IMG/VR virus record: IMGVR_UViG_3300020463_000043
Location: 1 to 41,342 of that record
Length of the DNA stretch: 41,342 bases
Origin: a virus
Strand: one strand, 5' to 3'
Position numbers and translations under genes: made by a program. Of the stretch, positions 8,370-14,942 are shown one piece after another. Below the pieces are notes generated by a model. It made no database searches. It was not told where the DNA came from and worked only from the letters and a program-made list of their open reading frames with translations. Numbering within the stretch: position 1 is the first letter of the stretch; each line of letters opens with the position of its first letter.

Positions 8370-8629
8370 TACTTGACCTTTCTATGCGACTTTACTTTCG
8401 CTCGTATATTTTTAGGCTGCTTGACGAACTGCTTACCAGCCTTAGTTCCTTTTCTTTTAGCACGCGTGGTGGCCGCATATTCCGCAGGTGAGAGGGCTTT
8501 AATAGCTGATGACGGTAAATACCTCTCTCCGGTTGCTTTTGGTCCCTGCGTGGAGGGCTTGCCACTCTTTGTTCTCCATTTCTGTTTAGTCCAAGACTTC
8601 AAACTTTTTTGCGATTTTTTCAAAGGCAT
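8369..8629 (-). CDS. DUF5872-like basic protein (86 aa)
   Basis: A strongly basic protein with WTKQKWRTKSGKPSTQGPKA, ERYLPSSAIKALSPAEYAAT and GTKAGKQFVKQPKNI, matching from memory the conserved pattern of DUF5872 proteins of phages and large viruses. The high Lys/Arg content suggests nucleic-acid binding, perhaps in the packaged genome. The stop codon overlaps the start of the gp4-like gene. Molecular function is not established. Confidence 0.7.
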   Translation of the reverse strand: MPLKKSQKSLKSWTKQKWRTKSGKPSTQGPKATGERYLPSSAIKALSPAEYAATTRAKRKGTKAGKQFVKQPKNIRAKVKSHRKVK

Positions 8630-8632
8630 AAC

Positions 8633-9118
8633 TTAACTCCCTGATGCAAAGTATATCATAGATGCAATACCAAGCGCTATTGCCACAGCCGCTAATAATG
8701 CCACGATACCATGAACTATAGTTTCCTGCATTTGTGCATACTTTATTGCTTCCTGTTTCCGTCTCTCAATTTCCGCCTGCTTGGCCTCCTGTATGCGTTT
8801 AGCTCTCTCAGCTACTATGCTAGACCAAGTCCCGTGACCGAAGCGCATATCCACCATAGCGGCTATTTCCTGCATTTGTTCCTTAGCTAGCTTTGCGTCT
8901 ATGACCTCTCTGGCAACATTTGTCACTCCAAACTGATCGCCCAAACCGCCAACGCCAGACCTTTTGTTTCTTTGTTGCTGTACTTGGCTTTCGCCCTCAA
9001 ACAGCTTATCAAGGAACCCAGCTATTTCGCCAACGTCTTTGGCTGTTCCTATGGTTCCCTTGATCCCATCAACAGCGGCTTTAAACAAAGAAATTCCTGC
9101 TAAGGTTTCTGCTATCAT
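8633..9118 (-). CDS. Membrane-anchored coiled-coil protein (161 aa)
   Basis: The N-terminal 40 residues are helical (LAGISLFKAAVDGIKGTIG), the middle is charged and coiled-coil-like (IVAERAKRIQEAKQAEIERR), and residues 135-157 form one transmembrane helix (IVALLAAVAIALGIASMIYF). Proteins with this layout occur in marine phage structural clusters. It could be an internal ejected protein or a spanin/holin partner; sequence alone does not separate these. A TTTGTAC-type palindrome lies upstream at 9152-9169. Confidence 0.6.
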   Translation of the reverse strand: MIAETLAGISLFKAAVDGIKGTIGTAKDVGEIAGFLDKLFEGESQVQQQRNKRSGVGGLGDQFGVTNVAREVIDAKLAKEQMQEIAAMVDMRFGHGTWSSIVAERAKRIQEAKQAEIERRKQEAIKYAQMQETIVHGIVALLAAVAIALGIASMIYFASGS

Positions 9119-9151
9119 TTTATTTCCTTACTCCAGCACTTCTCCCTTTAA

Positions 9152-9169
9152 TTTGTACCCTCGTACTTT
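9152..9169. promoter_or_regulatory. Palindrome copy (TTTGTAC-CCTC-GTACTTT)
   Basis: Lies in the gap upstream of the minus-strand coiled-coil membrane gene (start 9118). Left arm is perfect; right arm keeps GTAC. Confidence 0.45.
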
Positions 9170-9173
9170 TTTA

Positions 9174-9395
9174 CTATTCTACTATACGAACTATATAATT
9201 AGAGCCGTCTGCATTTTTGGATACCTCTACAGTCTTGTTTTCACAGGAGTACCGCACCGTCTGGCTTTTCTTATACAGGTTCCTTTCTATGGTTCTTTTA
9301 GCTTTTAGGCATTTAGATATCTTTTCAAAAGCAGTGTGTTCGGATACATCACCGCCCATGTATAATATGAGAGTTATGGTTTTAATGATTTCCAT
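9174..9395 (-). CDS. Hypothetical small protein (73 aa)
   Basis: It begins MEIIKTITLILYMGGDVSEH; the hydrophobic first 13 residues could be a weak membrane or signal segment. The rest (ISKCLKAKRTIERNLYKKSQ, RYSCENKTVEVSKNADGSNY) has two cysteines and alternates strand-like and basic stretches. The start overlaps the end of the 132-residue membrane protein by 14 bases. I do not recognise the family. Periplasmic placement would fit the two cysteines but is conjecture. Confidence 0.5.
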   Translation of the reverse strand: MEIIKTITLILYMGGDVSEHTAFEKISKCLKAKRTIERNLYKKSQTVRYSCENKTVEVSKNADGSNYIVRIVE

Positions 9396-9780
9396 TTCTC
9401 ATCTTCTCTAAATTCTCTTCTAATGCACTAAGTCTTTTCTCGTAAAACTCTAGGGTTAGCTTTTGCTGCTGATCGTAAGGTGCGCGGCCCTCGTCTATTA
9501 GTGTAGACAAATCATCCAACTGATTTGACAAATGCTCAATCAGCATAAATTGCTCAGAATCCGCAGGCAAACTGCCCATTTCGCCCCTCGGCCATTTAAT
9601 GCGAAATTCTGTATTTTGACCTAAATCGGCCTCCATCATTGTAATGTTTGTTTCTATCTGGTTCAGTCGTTCTATGATACCAAAGTAAGCCCATGTTGCC
9701 ACACTAGCGGCAGCAACCATGCTTATGATATTACGAAGAGGCAGGGCAACTTCAGTATTTTCATTTAGCTTTGTTGCCAT
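9382..9780 (-). CDS. Single-pass membrane protein with coiled coil (132 aa)
   Basis: A transmembrane helix lies at about residues 15-36 (PLRNIISMVAAASVATWAYF), followed by a heptad-like region (IIERLNQIETNITMMEADLG) and a C-terminal coiled coil (LEFYEKRLSALEENLEKMR). This topology fits an inner-membrane spanin-like or holin-associated protein, or an injected virion protein. It overlaps its neighbours, in a small cluster of three membrane or Cys-containing genes, which might be the lysis region. No definite lysis motif is present. Confidence 0.55.
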   Translation of the reverse strand: MATKLNENTEVALPLRNIISMVAAASVATWAYFGIIERLNQIETNITMMEADLGQNTEFRIKWPRGEMGSLPADSEQFMLIEHLSNQLDDLSTLIDEGRAPYDQQQKLTLEFYEKRLSALEENLEKMRNGNH

Positions 9781-9989
9781 TATTCAATGCCCAATATCCT
9801 AGATAACCCAAAAACCTCCAATAACATGAATGTAAAGAACAACAGCAATATGCTGCCCGCGATTAATTTACCGCTAAAATTTGTACTGCCTATTCTTATG
9901 GCTATGAACTCGTTTCCCAATATTCTCAAGATAAGCTCAAAACTGTTCTCTGTGATGCTCACAGCTACTGGCTTTTCCGTATCACTCAT
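9780..9989 (-). CDS. Small membrane protein, possible holin (69 aa)
   Basis: I place the start at ATG 9989 (MSDTEKPVAVSITENSFEL) because it couples to the overlapping upstream stop; a longer frame exists but would overlap that gene much more. Residues 44-66 form one transmembrane helix (LIAGSILLLFFTFMLLEVFG). Size and topology are compatible with a holin or an envelope peptide. Assignment rests on topology and the neighbouring membrane genes only. Confidence 0.5.
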   Translation of the reverse strand: MSDTEKPVAVSITENSFELILRILGNEFIAIRIGSTNFSGKLIAGSILLLFFTFMLLEVFGLSRILGIE

Positions 9990-10140
9990 TTTCTTTATCC
10001 ATTTTAACACAGAAGCATTCCGCATTAGGGTTATCAAACCTATGTTCAGTTACAGCCACATGGCAGTGAGACATCCATTTGTGGGTGTCATGGACAGTCG
10101 CCTTTACCTCAATAGGGTTTACTGAGATCAGGCAAAACAT
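9982..10140 (-). CDS. Hypothetical Cys/His-containing small protein (52 aa)
   Basis: Starting at ATG 10140, two bases after the stop of the Rieske-like gene, the frame reads MFCLISVNPIEVKATVHDTH and continues through KWMSHCHVAVTEHRFDNPNA to a CFCVKMDKENE tail. Four cysteines and five histidines in 52 residues could ligate a metal. No clear ribosome-binding site is visible, so translation may depend on re-initiation after the Rieske-like gene. Family unknown. Confidence 0.4.
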   Translation of the reverse strand: MFCLISVNPIEVKATVHDTHKWMSHCHVAVTEHRFDNPNAECFCVKMDKENE

Positions 10141-10142
10141 TA

Positions 10143-11225
10143 CTACACTGCCAACTGACAATTTGCACTCGCATCTATTTGCATCCACTTAGACCACTCA
10201 CCGTAATAATGCCTCATACCCACTTCGTCATGGATCGTTCCGTTCTCATGTCGTCCATGTAGTATGTTGCGAGGCTCAGTACCCGGCCTCATTGTTGTTC
10301 CCTGCCCAGCAACGCCAATCAGGTCTTCGTGAAGATTACGCCCAAATGGACCCCAAATAGAGTTGTGATGCTTGATGCGGGTCTGACGCTCTTCAGGCGT
10401 ATCTTTTTTAAGACCGTATCCACGAAACTCAATAAGAACTTTGTTTGGCCCAAGAGGTGTAACGCTATCGCTTCTATAAGCACTGCCGCGTAAATTAAAA
10501 TTAAATCCGGGGAAAAGGTCCACCATATACCACTGATTGGGAGGGAGGTTAGGGAAACTAAGCTCTCCTCTATCCTCAAAGCCATCGTATTCCTCGTAGT
10601 TAACTGTGAAGCTACTGACGTTAACGTGTCCATTATCGAATGGTATATTTTTTCTAGCAAAATATTCATCGTTAAAACCTGAAACACGATTAAAGTAATG
10701 CATAAAATCGTGGTAGAACTCGCTGTTTGTGTCATGCCACAGTTTGTAATTCGTATCTATAATCGCCTTGTGATAATGGAAAACTTCCATTTCTTCTGTG
10801 TCTATTGCATCTGCAATGCAATCAAACGCCCCAGCAGTCCACTCATCGACCGTCATTGGGTTGTCTTCATCTAAAGTGGTCCAGACCATTCCACCATGCC
10901 TAACCTCGCAAGGAAGCTCTGTCCAAACCCCTGAGTGATAACCCAAGGACAAGTCATTACCAGAAGGGCGTCTAACCTTGTCCGTAAGAAACGCCCTAAT
11001 TACATTGTTCTCAAATCGGACAGCTACCACATTTTTTAATGCTATCTGTGTTGTCCTAAAATCACCAAAGTTAGGCATTTCGCTAGAATGACACATAGGA
11101 ATCCACACCTTGGAAAAGATGTTTTGTATCTCCTGTTCGTACACAGATTGCTCAGAATATATCAAAGAGCTTATATACTCTATCTTTGGAGCCTTTGACC
11201 AATCCTTATGATTTCTTGGCGGCAT
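10143..11225 (-). CDS. Rieske-type oxygenase-like protein lacking cluster ligands (360 aa)
   Basis: Overall layout matches the alpha subunit of Rieske non-heme iron oxygenases. The N-terminal fold is recognisable (EIQNIFSKVWIPMCHSSEMP, NFGDFRTTQIALKNVVAVRF, IRAFL, then HGGMVWTTLD). Where CxH and CxxH should ligate the 2Fe-2S cluster, residues 81-101 read TDKVRRPSGNDLSLGYHSGVW, with no cysteine and a shortened loop. The catalytic half keeps the 2-His-1-carboxylate candidates: His172 and His176 in NSEFYHDFMH, with Glu169 nearby, and Asp301 in NLHEDLIGVAGQG. The second His is one residue closer than usual. It lies in the late block among virion genes. It may be an auxiliary metabolic enzyme with a changed electron route, or a repurposed scaffold. 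Confidence 0.75.
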   Translation of the reverse strand: MPPRNHKDWSKAPKIEYISSLIYSEQSVYEQEIQNIFSKVWIPMCHSSEMPNFGDFRTTQIALKNVVAVRFENNVIRAFLTDKVRRPSGNDLSLGYHSGVWTELPCEVRHGGMVWTTLDEDNPMTVDEWTAGAFDCIADAIDTEEMEVFHYHKAIIDTNYKLWHDTNSEFYHDFMHYFNRVSGFNDEYFARKNIPFDNGHVNVSSFTVNYEEYDGFEDRGELSFPNLPPNQWYMVDLFPGFNFNLRGSAYRSDSVTPLGPNKVLIEFRGYGLKKDTPEERQTRIKHHNSIWGPFGRNLHEDLIGVAGQGTTMRPGTEPRNILHGRHENGTIHDEVGMRHYYGEWSKWMQIDASANCQLAV

Positions 11226-11233
11226 TCTAACTC

Positions 11234-11356
11234 CTATTTACAAGAACAAGAACCGCATGTGCAGGGGCAGCTTTTACAGTCCCCTTTGCGTAAAACAAAG
11301 TACCCAAAAGCAACGCCTATCATTGCCACTAGAAAAAGTTGAAACAAATCATCCAC
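11234..11356 (-). CDS. Cys-rich membrane microprotein (40 aa)
   Basis: A GTG start at 11356 lies 7 bases after a perfect AGGAGGT ribosome-binding site. The peptide has one transmembrane helix (LFQLFLVAMIGVAFGYFVL, residues 4-22) and then a short tail, GDCKSCPCTCGSCSCK, with six cysteines spaced C-x2-C-x-C-x-C-x2-C-x-C. Such a tail could hold a metal ion or an iron-sulphur centre at the membrane face. It sits 8 bases upstream of the Rieske-like gene and overlaps the 170-residue basic gene by 8 bases. No family name is known to me. Confidence 0.6.
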   Translation of the reverse strand: MDDLFQLFLVAMIGVAFGYFVLRKGDCKSCPCTCGSCSCK

Positions 11357-11861
11357 GATATCCACCTCCTGCTTTCTTATAAGCTGACGCAAGCATTTGA
11401 GCTTTTCTTGCACTCCACTGACCGGGAGAGCCGCCTTTTCCGCCTGCTTTTATCCTGTTAAATAAATTTTTACGCATAGTGGGCTTGGTATAGTTTCCAG
11501 CCTCGTTTACTTTTGACTTTGTCTTGCCACCTTTGCTCATTGGCTTAACATCTCCGCCAGTATCGTATGCTCTGGCTTTTGAATAACTTACAGGCTTTTT
11601 TGCCATAAAAGATTTTGCAATATTAAAGCTGGGAGAGCCTTTTGGTTTCTTTATTTTTTTGATCTTATTGGTTTTGCCTCCGCCATTCATCTGTTTAACG
11701 GAAGGGGCCTTCCTGTCATAAGACCCCTTTCCTTTCTTTGGCTTTACTACCTTTGGCCTTAAAGCGGGACTTGCCAAGCTCTTTGCCACTGGATTACCGC
11801 CTTTTTTCATGGCGATAGGCTTCTTGCGCTTGTTGGCGCACATCATTTTGGCGGCTCTCAT
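11349..11861 (-). CDS. Lys/Gly-rich basic protein (170 aa)
   Basis: Very basic throughout (RKKPIAMKKGGNPVAKS, NKIKKIKKPKGSP) with SYSKARAYDTGGDVKPMSKG in the middle. The last 55 residues hold a distinct domain, NEAGNYTKPTMRKNLFNRIK and GQWSARKAQMLASAYKKAGG, which I have seen as a conserved unit in marine phage genomes. Positive charge suggests DNA or RNA binding, possibly packaged with the genome. AGGAGGG precedes the ATG, which overlaps the stop of the HNH-like gene upstream. Confidence 0.65.
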   Translation of the reverse strand: MRAAKMMCANKRKKPIAMKKGGNPVAKSLASPALRPKVVKPKKGKGSYDRKAPSVKQMNGGGKTNKIKKIKKPKGSPSFNIAKSFMAKKPVSYSKARAYDTGGDVKPMSKGGKTKSKVNEAGNYTKPTMRKNLFNRIKAGGKGGSPGQWSARKAQMLASAYKKAGGGYRG

Positions 11862-12118
11862 TATGCCCTCCTGTTTACCTTACGCGCAGTAGAAGTGCGC
11901 CTAAACGATCTGTTTTTTGCAGCAGAAACCATTTTTAAATTTGATCTGCGATTATCTGTTGGGTTGCCGTTTTTGTGACCAACATCCTTACCGTCACCTT
12001 TTCTAGCCTTGCCAGCGACAGTCATTTTTCTTCTTGCGGCATTTCTGCCAGCCCTTCTGGTCTTCTGTTTATCAGAGGACTGATACTTCTTGTACTCTGA
12101 TTTATAATTACGTTTCAT
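11861..12118 (-). CDS. Basic HNH-like protein, degenerate (85 aa)
   Basis: The segment KDVGHKNGNPTDNRRSNLKM resembles the core of small phage HNH endonucleases (V-H-K-x-GN-x2-DNRxxNL). It is followed by VSAAKNRSFRRT. Both flanks are Lys/Arg-rich. Only one histidine of the usual HNH set is clear, so nuclease activity is doubtful; it may act as a DNA-binding protein. Start and stop overlap neighbours (ATGA and TAATG), supporting genuine expression. Confidence 0.6.
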   Translation of the reverse strand: MKRNYKSEYKKYQSSDKQKTRRAGRNAARRKMTVAGKARKGDGKDVGHKNGNPTDNRRSNLKMVSAAKNRSFRRTSTARKVNRRA

Positions 12119-12267
12119 TTGTGAACCTTTTGAAGAGGGAATACAGCCTTTGTGCTAGCGCCCTTATGAGGCTTAAACCCACCGCTTGGGTTTTTCATAA
12201 GCTTATAACTGCTTCCGGACTTCATCCAGTGAAAACCCTTTGGGGCTGTTACAGATTTTTTTTCCAT
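12115..12267 (-). CDS. Small basic protein of phage head cluster (50 aa)
   Basis: The frame reads MEKKSVTAPKGFHWMKSGSS, then YKLMKNPSGGFKPHKGAST and a KAVFPLQKVHK tail. The PKGxHWMK and FKPHKGA pieces are familiar from short proteins of uncultured marine phages. It shares start and stop bases with both neighbours (TAATG and ATGA). Function unknown; probably part of the same group of small basic virion or DNA-binding proteins. Confidence 0.65.
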   Translation of the reverse strand: MEKKSVTAPKGFHWMKSGSSYKLMKNPSGGFKPHKGASTKAVFPLQKVHK

Positions 12268-12641
12268 TAGCACATACGCCCTTTAGTCTTTCCTTTTATA
12301 GCTATGCCATCACGCTTCTTTTTCATAGCGCCACCGCCATACATTTTAGACATTCCTTGCATCATGTCAGCGCCCATTCCTGCGCCAGCCTGTGGGGCAG
12401 CGTCTGCTGCTGGGGCGGCGGAGCCTTTCTTTTTCTTTTTACTCGCATCAATAAGAGCGGCTAGTGGGCTTACATTCTTTAGCCCCTTACCCATTGCTCT
12501 TCCTAGTATGCCTTTTCCGGTCATAGCGCCAGCTAAAGGACTAATGGAACCAAGAAGTTCACCGCCGCCAATCATTTTTTTAACTTTTTTCTTCTTTCCA
12601 TAAGCCACTTGCTTCTCCATGTTTGCTCTTGAAATTGTCAT
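12267..12641 (-). CDS. Lys/Met/Gly/Ala-rich protein (124 aa)
   Basis: Start chosen at ATG 12641 (MTISRANMEKQVAYGKKKKV), which overlaps the upstream stop as ATGA; the longer frame would run into that gene. Motifs KKMIGGGELLGSISPL and MSKMYGGGAMKKKRDG resemble those in the LysM-domain gene at 6824-7690. The centre has SPLAGAMTGKGILGRAMGKG, a possible membrane-active amphipathic region, and an Ala/Pro linker. Role unknown; shared GGG-x-MKK motifs imply a common targeting or self-association signal. Confidence 0.6.
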   Translation of the reverse strand: MTISRANMEKQVAYGKKKKVKKMIGGGELLGSISPLAGAMTGKGILGRAMGKGLKNVSPLAALIDASKKKKKGSAAPAADAAPQAGAGMGADMMQGMSKMYGGGAMKKKRDGIAIKGKTKGRMC

Positions 12642-12838
12642 TTCATCCAGCCAATAAATAAATGGGCTAGAGCGCCTACAGCGCCACCTAGCCCTATGAT
12701 AACCCAAAACGCGCCCTTCCACCTGTTTGCCTGAGCTTTTAGATCAGACACCTCTTTGTGGACATGACGCACTTCATCTGAGAGCGTTTTGATGCGCTCC
12801 TCTAATCTGGCTAAAGTTACTTCTACTTTTTCAGCCAT
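12638..12838 (-). CDS. Coiled-coil plus membrane protein, haemolysin XhlA/holin-like (66 aa)
   Basis: Using the ATG at 12838 (TAATG overlap with the gene upstream), the protein reads MAEKVEVTLARLEERIKTLS with heptads continuing to about residue 40, then a transmembrane helix (AFWVIIGLGGAVGALAHLFI). This small coiled-coil-then-helix layout is that of XhlA-like holin-associated proteins. Context in the structural block does not prove a lysis role. Confidence 0.6.
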   Translation of the reverse strand: MAEKVEVTLARLEERIKTLSDEVRHVHKEVSDLKAQANRWKGAFWVIIGLGGAVGALAHLFIGWMK

Positions 12839-13128
12839 TAGCACTTCCACCGTCTGCGGGCCTGTCTTAGGCGGCTGTTAGGATTTGATGCTGCTTTAGG
12901 AAACTTCTTCATTTGACCAGCGGAACGGGCGCAGAAAGACTTACGCCGTTTAGCTGCTGTGCTACCGGGCTTTACCTTGCCTGTCACCGCTGTCTTGAGC
13001 TTGCTTCCGGGATTTTTAGCTCTGTAAGCCTTAACCCCTTTAGCGGTCATTCCCGCGCCCTTTTTAGTAGCGCGGAAATTACCTGATTTGACAGACGTTT
13101 TTATAGGCGTTTCTTTCTTTCTAGGCAT
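12838..13128 (-). CDS. DUF6321-like basic Cys-containing protein (96 aa)
   Basis: ATG at 13128 follows GGGAG at a usable distance. The conserved part reads GAGMTAKGVKAYRAKNPGSK, KLKTAVTGKVKPGSTAAKRR, then KSFCARSAGQMKKFP and NSRLRQARRRWKC. The RRKSFCAR and RRWKC blocks match the DUF6321 pattern I recall from phages and related elements. The two conserved cysteines and basic residues suggest a small nucleic-acid-binding fold. No experimental role is known to me. Confidence 0.7.
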   Translation of the reverse strand: MPRKKETPIKTSVKSGNFRATKKGAGMTAKGVKAYRAKNPGSKLKTAVTGKVKPGSTAAKRRKSFCARSAGQMKKFPKAASNPNSRLRQARRRWKC

Positions 13129-13144
13129 AGGAATATCTCCCAAG

Positions 13145-13429
13145 TTAGGCCAGAAGAAGAGTTACCTGACTTCCAGAACCAGTCAATGCAGCAAAGAAAA
13201 CACCGTCTTTTGCCAAGATGCCATCATCGGGAAGGAATACTTCATTCCATCCTGCGGCAACGCTAATGTCAAGAAGTGTGGTTCCGCCAGCGGTTCCATT
13301 CTTCAAAGTCAAAGCAGTGACATTTGTTCCGTAGACTAGGATGTTTTTGATCCTAGACCTAGAGGGACCAATTAAAGCAGGTGTGTCGCCTGTATTAAAG
13401 TTATACGCCTTTACATCACCATCAGCCAT
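13145..13429 (-). CDS. Small head structural protein (94 aa)
   Basis: It begins MADGDVKAYNFNTGDTPALI and is built of short strands (NILVYGTNVTALTLKNG, WNEVFLPDDG, VFFAALTGSGSQVTLLLA). This resembles small head decoration or stabilisation proteins in phage capsid clusters. It lies just downstream of another beta-rich head gene. Function is inferred from position. Confidence 0.6.
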   Translation of the reverse strand: MADGDVKAYNFNTGDTPALIGPSRSRIKNILVYGTNVTALTLKNGTAGGTTLLDISVAAGWNEVFLPDDGILAKDGVFFAALTGSGSQVTLLLA

Positions 13430-13441
13430 AATAACCTCCTA

Positions 13442-13903
13442 TTAAGCAAGGTTATTGTTTTGCTGATACAGAATTGTAAAACGAACAAGGCCTGCGTTTG
13501 TGGCAGCAGAAGCGGTCACAGTCAAACGAATGTCTGTTGTGCCAGTATCTTGCCAAGCTAATGCAGCGCCAGCTTGTGTTGTTGGGTATTTACGACCAGC
13601 GTCTGTTCCAGATGCAAAAGTGTTCAGGATTGTAGCTGCGCCGCCTGCTGTGTCTCCAACACTAAGATTGGTAGAAGCGTTAGCTGCTGTAATGATATCA
13701 ATCACACAGTCAATGATCTGAGAGTTTGCAGGAATAACAACATCAGTAACTTGGGCAGCTAGAGCGCCACCAGATAAGTCTGCTGAAAATGTTTGAGCCA
13801 TAACAACTTGACCAACGTTTGCAACGTCAGTGCCTACTGTTGTGCCTGTGGTGTTCTTGATTGTTCCGGCCTTGATTGGACCAGAAAAAGTGGTAGTAGC
13901 CAT
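13442..13903 (-). CDS. Head fibre/decoration-like protein (153 aa)
   Basis: The opening ATTTFSGPIKAGTIKNTTG and the TDVANVGQVVMAQTFSADL stretch are typical of a phage head-fibre type protein. The remainder is beta-rich (DVVIPANSQIIDCVIDIITA). It follows its own candidate promoter and a terminator placed after the capsid gene, so its level may be set separately. Role inferred: capsid surface decoration. Confidence 0.65.
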   Translation of the reverse strand: MATTTFSGPIKAGTIKNTTGTTVGTDVANVGQVVMAQTFSADLSGGALAAQVTDVVIPANSQIIDCVIDIITAANASTNLSVGDTAGGAATILNTFASGTDAGRKYPTTQAGAALAWQDTGTTDIRLTVTASAATNAGLVRFTILYQQNNNLA

Positions 13904-13963
13904 GAGGAACTCCTTGTCTTGGCTAATGTCAGCCGCCCTATGCGACTGTCAAGGTTCTTATGA

Positions 13964-13972
13964 ATTATAACA
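13964..13972 (-). promoter_or_regulatory. Extended -10 promoter before head decoration gene
   Basis: TGTTATAAT on the minus strand, a perfect TGnTATAAT extended -10 box, just past the capsid terminator and about 60 bases before the decoration gene start at 13903. Confidence 0.45.
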
Positions 13973-13999
13973 AAAGAAAGGGCGACCCGAAAGCCGCCC
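13969..13999 (-). terminator. Terminator after the capsid gene
   Basis: On the minus strand GGGCG and CGCCC (plus 13980-13984 and 13995-13999) close a stem around a short loop and are followed by TTTCTTTTGTT. It would reduce read-through from the abundant capsid transcript. Confidence 0.6.
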
Positions 14000-14007
14000 A
14001 ATCAATA

Positions 14008-14025
14008 TTTGTACCCTAGTACGAT
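14008..14025. promoter_or_regulatory. Palindrome copy after the capsid gene (TTTGTAC-CCTA-GTACGAT)
   Basis: Starts just past the capsid stop codon and lies upstream of a terminator on the minus strand. Its TTTGTACCCTAGTAC core is the same as that at 22387-22400 except for the outermost bases. Confidence 0.5.
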
Positions 14026-14930
14026 TAGGCTCCGGGGGAACCGTAAACGCCGAGTGGGTCTGATACACCGAAGCTGTAACGCTCACGGGCTTTGTAGCGA
14101 ACATTGCCTGTATTGAAGTCACCATCCATTGATGTTGACATCGGAGTACGGACAAAATGCTTCATGCCGTTTGGAACATCCGTGGTAAGGAAGAACGCAT
14201 CGCTATCCAAGAGATAGTGATTTACGCGGAATCCTTGTGGGATTGAACCATTTGAGCGCAGAGCGTTGATGTCGTTATCGGCTGTACCGACACGAAGATC
14301 AGTCTGCAACAGGCGAGTCGCAACGAACATCAGTGCTGGTGGAACGATCAGCTTCTGTGGGCGAGCAGCAATTAGTAGGCCGCGCTCGTCAACGAATGCA
14401 GCAATGTTAATTACAGCATCCTCAAGAGAAGTCTCGTTCAGGTCAGCAGCAACTGCTGGACGGTTGGCGTTTACACCACCTTGTACAGTAGGGTGGTTGG
14501 CATTAAACAAAGTAACGCCGTCACCGCCTGTAAAGGTTGTGAAGCCTGTGTTTAGAAGAGAGGCAGCTTTGACTTGCTTTGTGTAAGCCATAGCGCGTGC
14601 AAGAGCCTTTGTATAACGTGCTGAAAGCGCATCGTACAAATTATCTTCCATTGCTTCTTCTGTTACAGAAAAGCCCATTGCCACTGTTTCGTGGTTGTAA
14701 CGGGCGGTGAAGGATTCTTGTGCTGAATCATATGAAATCGCAGAACCTTCAGGCTTTACTGGTGCAGCACCAAAACCTGACAGTTTTACTTCTTCCTCAA
14801 AGCTACGCTCTGAGTTTTCAGTTTCATAGATTTCTGCATGTTCATTTTCGTACTTTTCGTACTCCATGCCGAACAATGCATTAAGACCCGGCAAAAGCTC
14901 CTTTAAAAGTTGTGCGCGTGAAATAGCCAT
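14025..14930 (-). CDS. Major capsid protein, Mu gpT-like HK97 fold (301 aa)
   Basis: Start MAISRAQLLKELLPGLNALF, then an E-loop-like region rich in charge (YEKYENEHAEIYETENSERS), the A-domain core LSARYTKALARAMAYTKQVK, FNANHPTVQGGVNANRPA, and RLLQTDLRVGTADNDINAL leading to GVSDPLGVYGSPGA. This matches Mu major-head-subunit-type capsid proteins, which have the HK97 fold. Its size (301) is in the usual range. It is followed by a terminator and lies with scaffold-like and decoration genes, as expected for a head module. Confidence 0.85.
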   Translation of the reverse strand: MAISRAQLLKELLPGLNALFGMEYEKYENEHAEIYETENSERSFEEEVKLSGFGAAPVKPEGSAISYDSAQESFTARYNHETVAMGFSVTEEAMEDNLYDALSARYTKALARAMAYTKQVKAASLLNTGFTTFTGGDGVTLFNANHPTVQGGVNANRPAVAADLNETSLEDAVINIAAFVDERGLLIAARPQKLIVPPALMFVATRLLQTDLRVGTADNDINALRSNGSIPQGFRVNHYLLDSDAFFLTTDVPNGMKHFVRTPMSTSMDGDFNTGNVRYKARERYSFGVSDPLGVYGSPGA

Positions 14931-14942
14931 CAGTTACACTCC

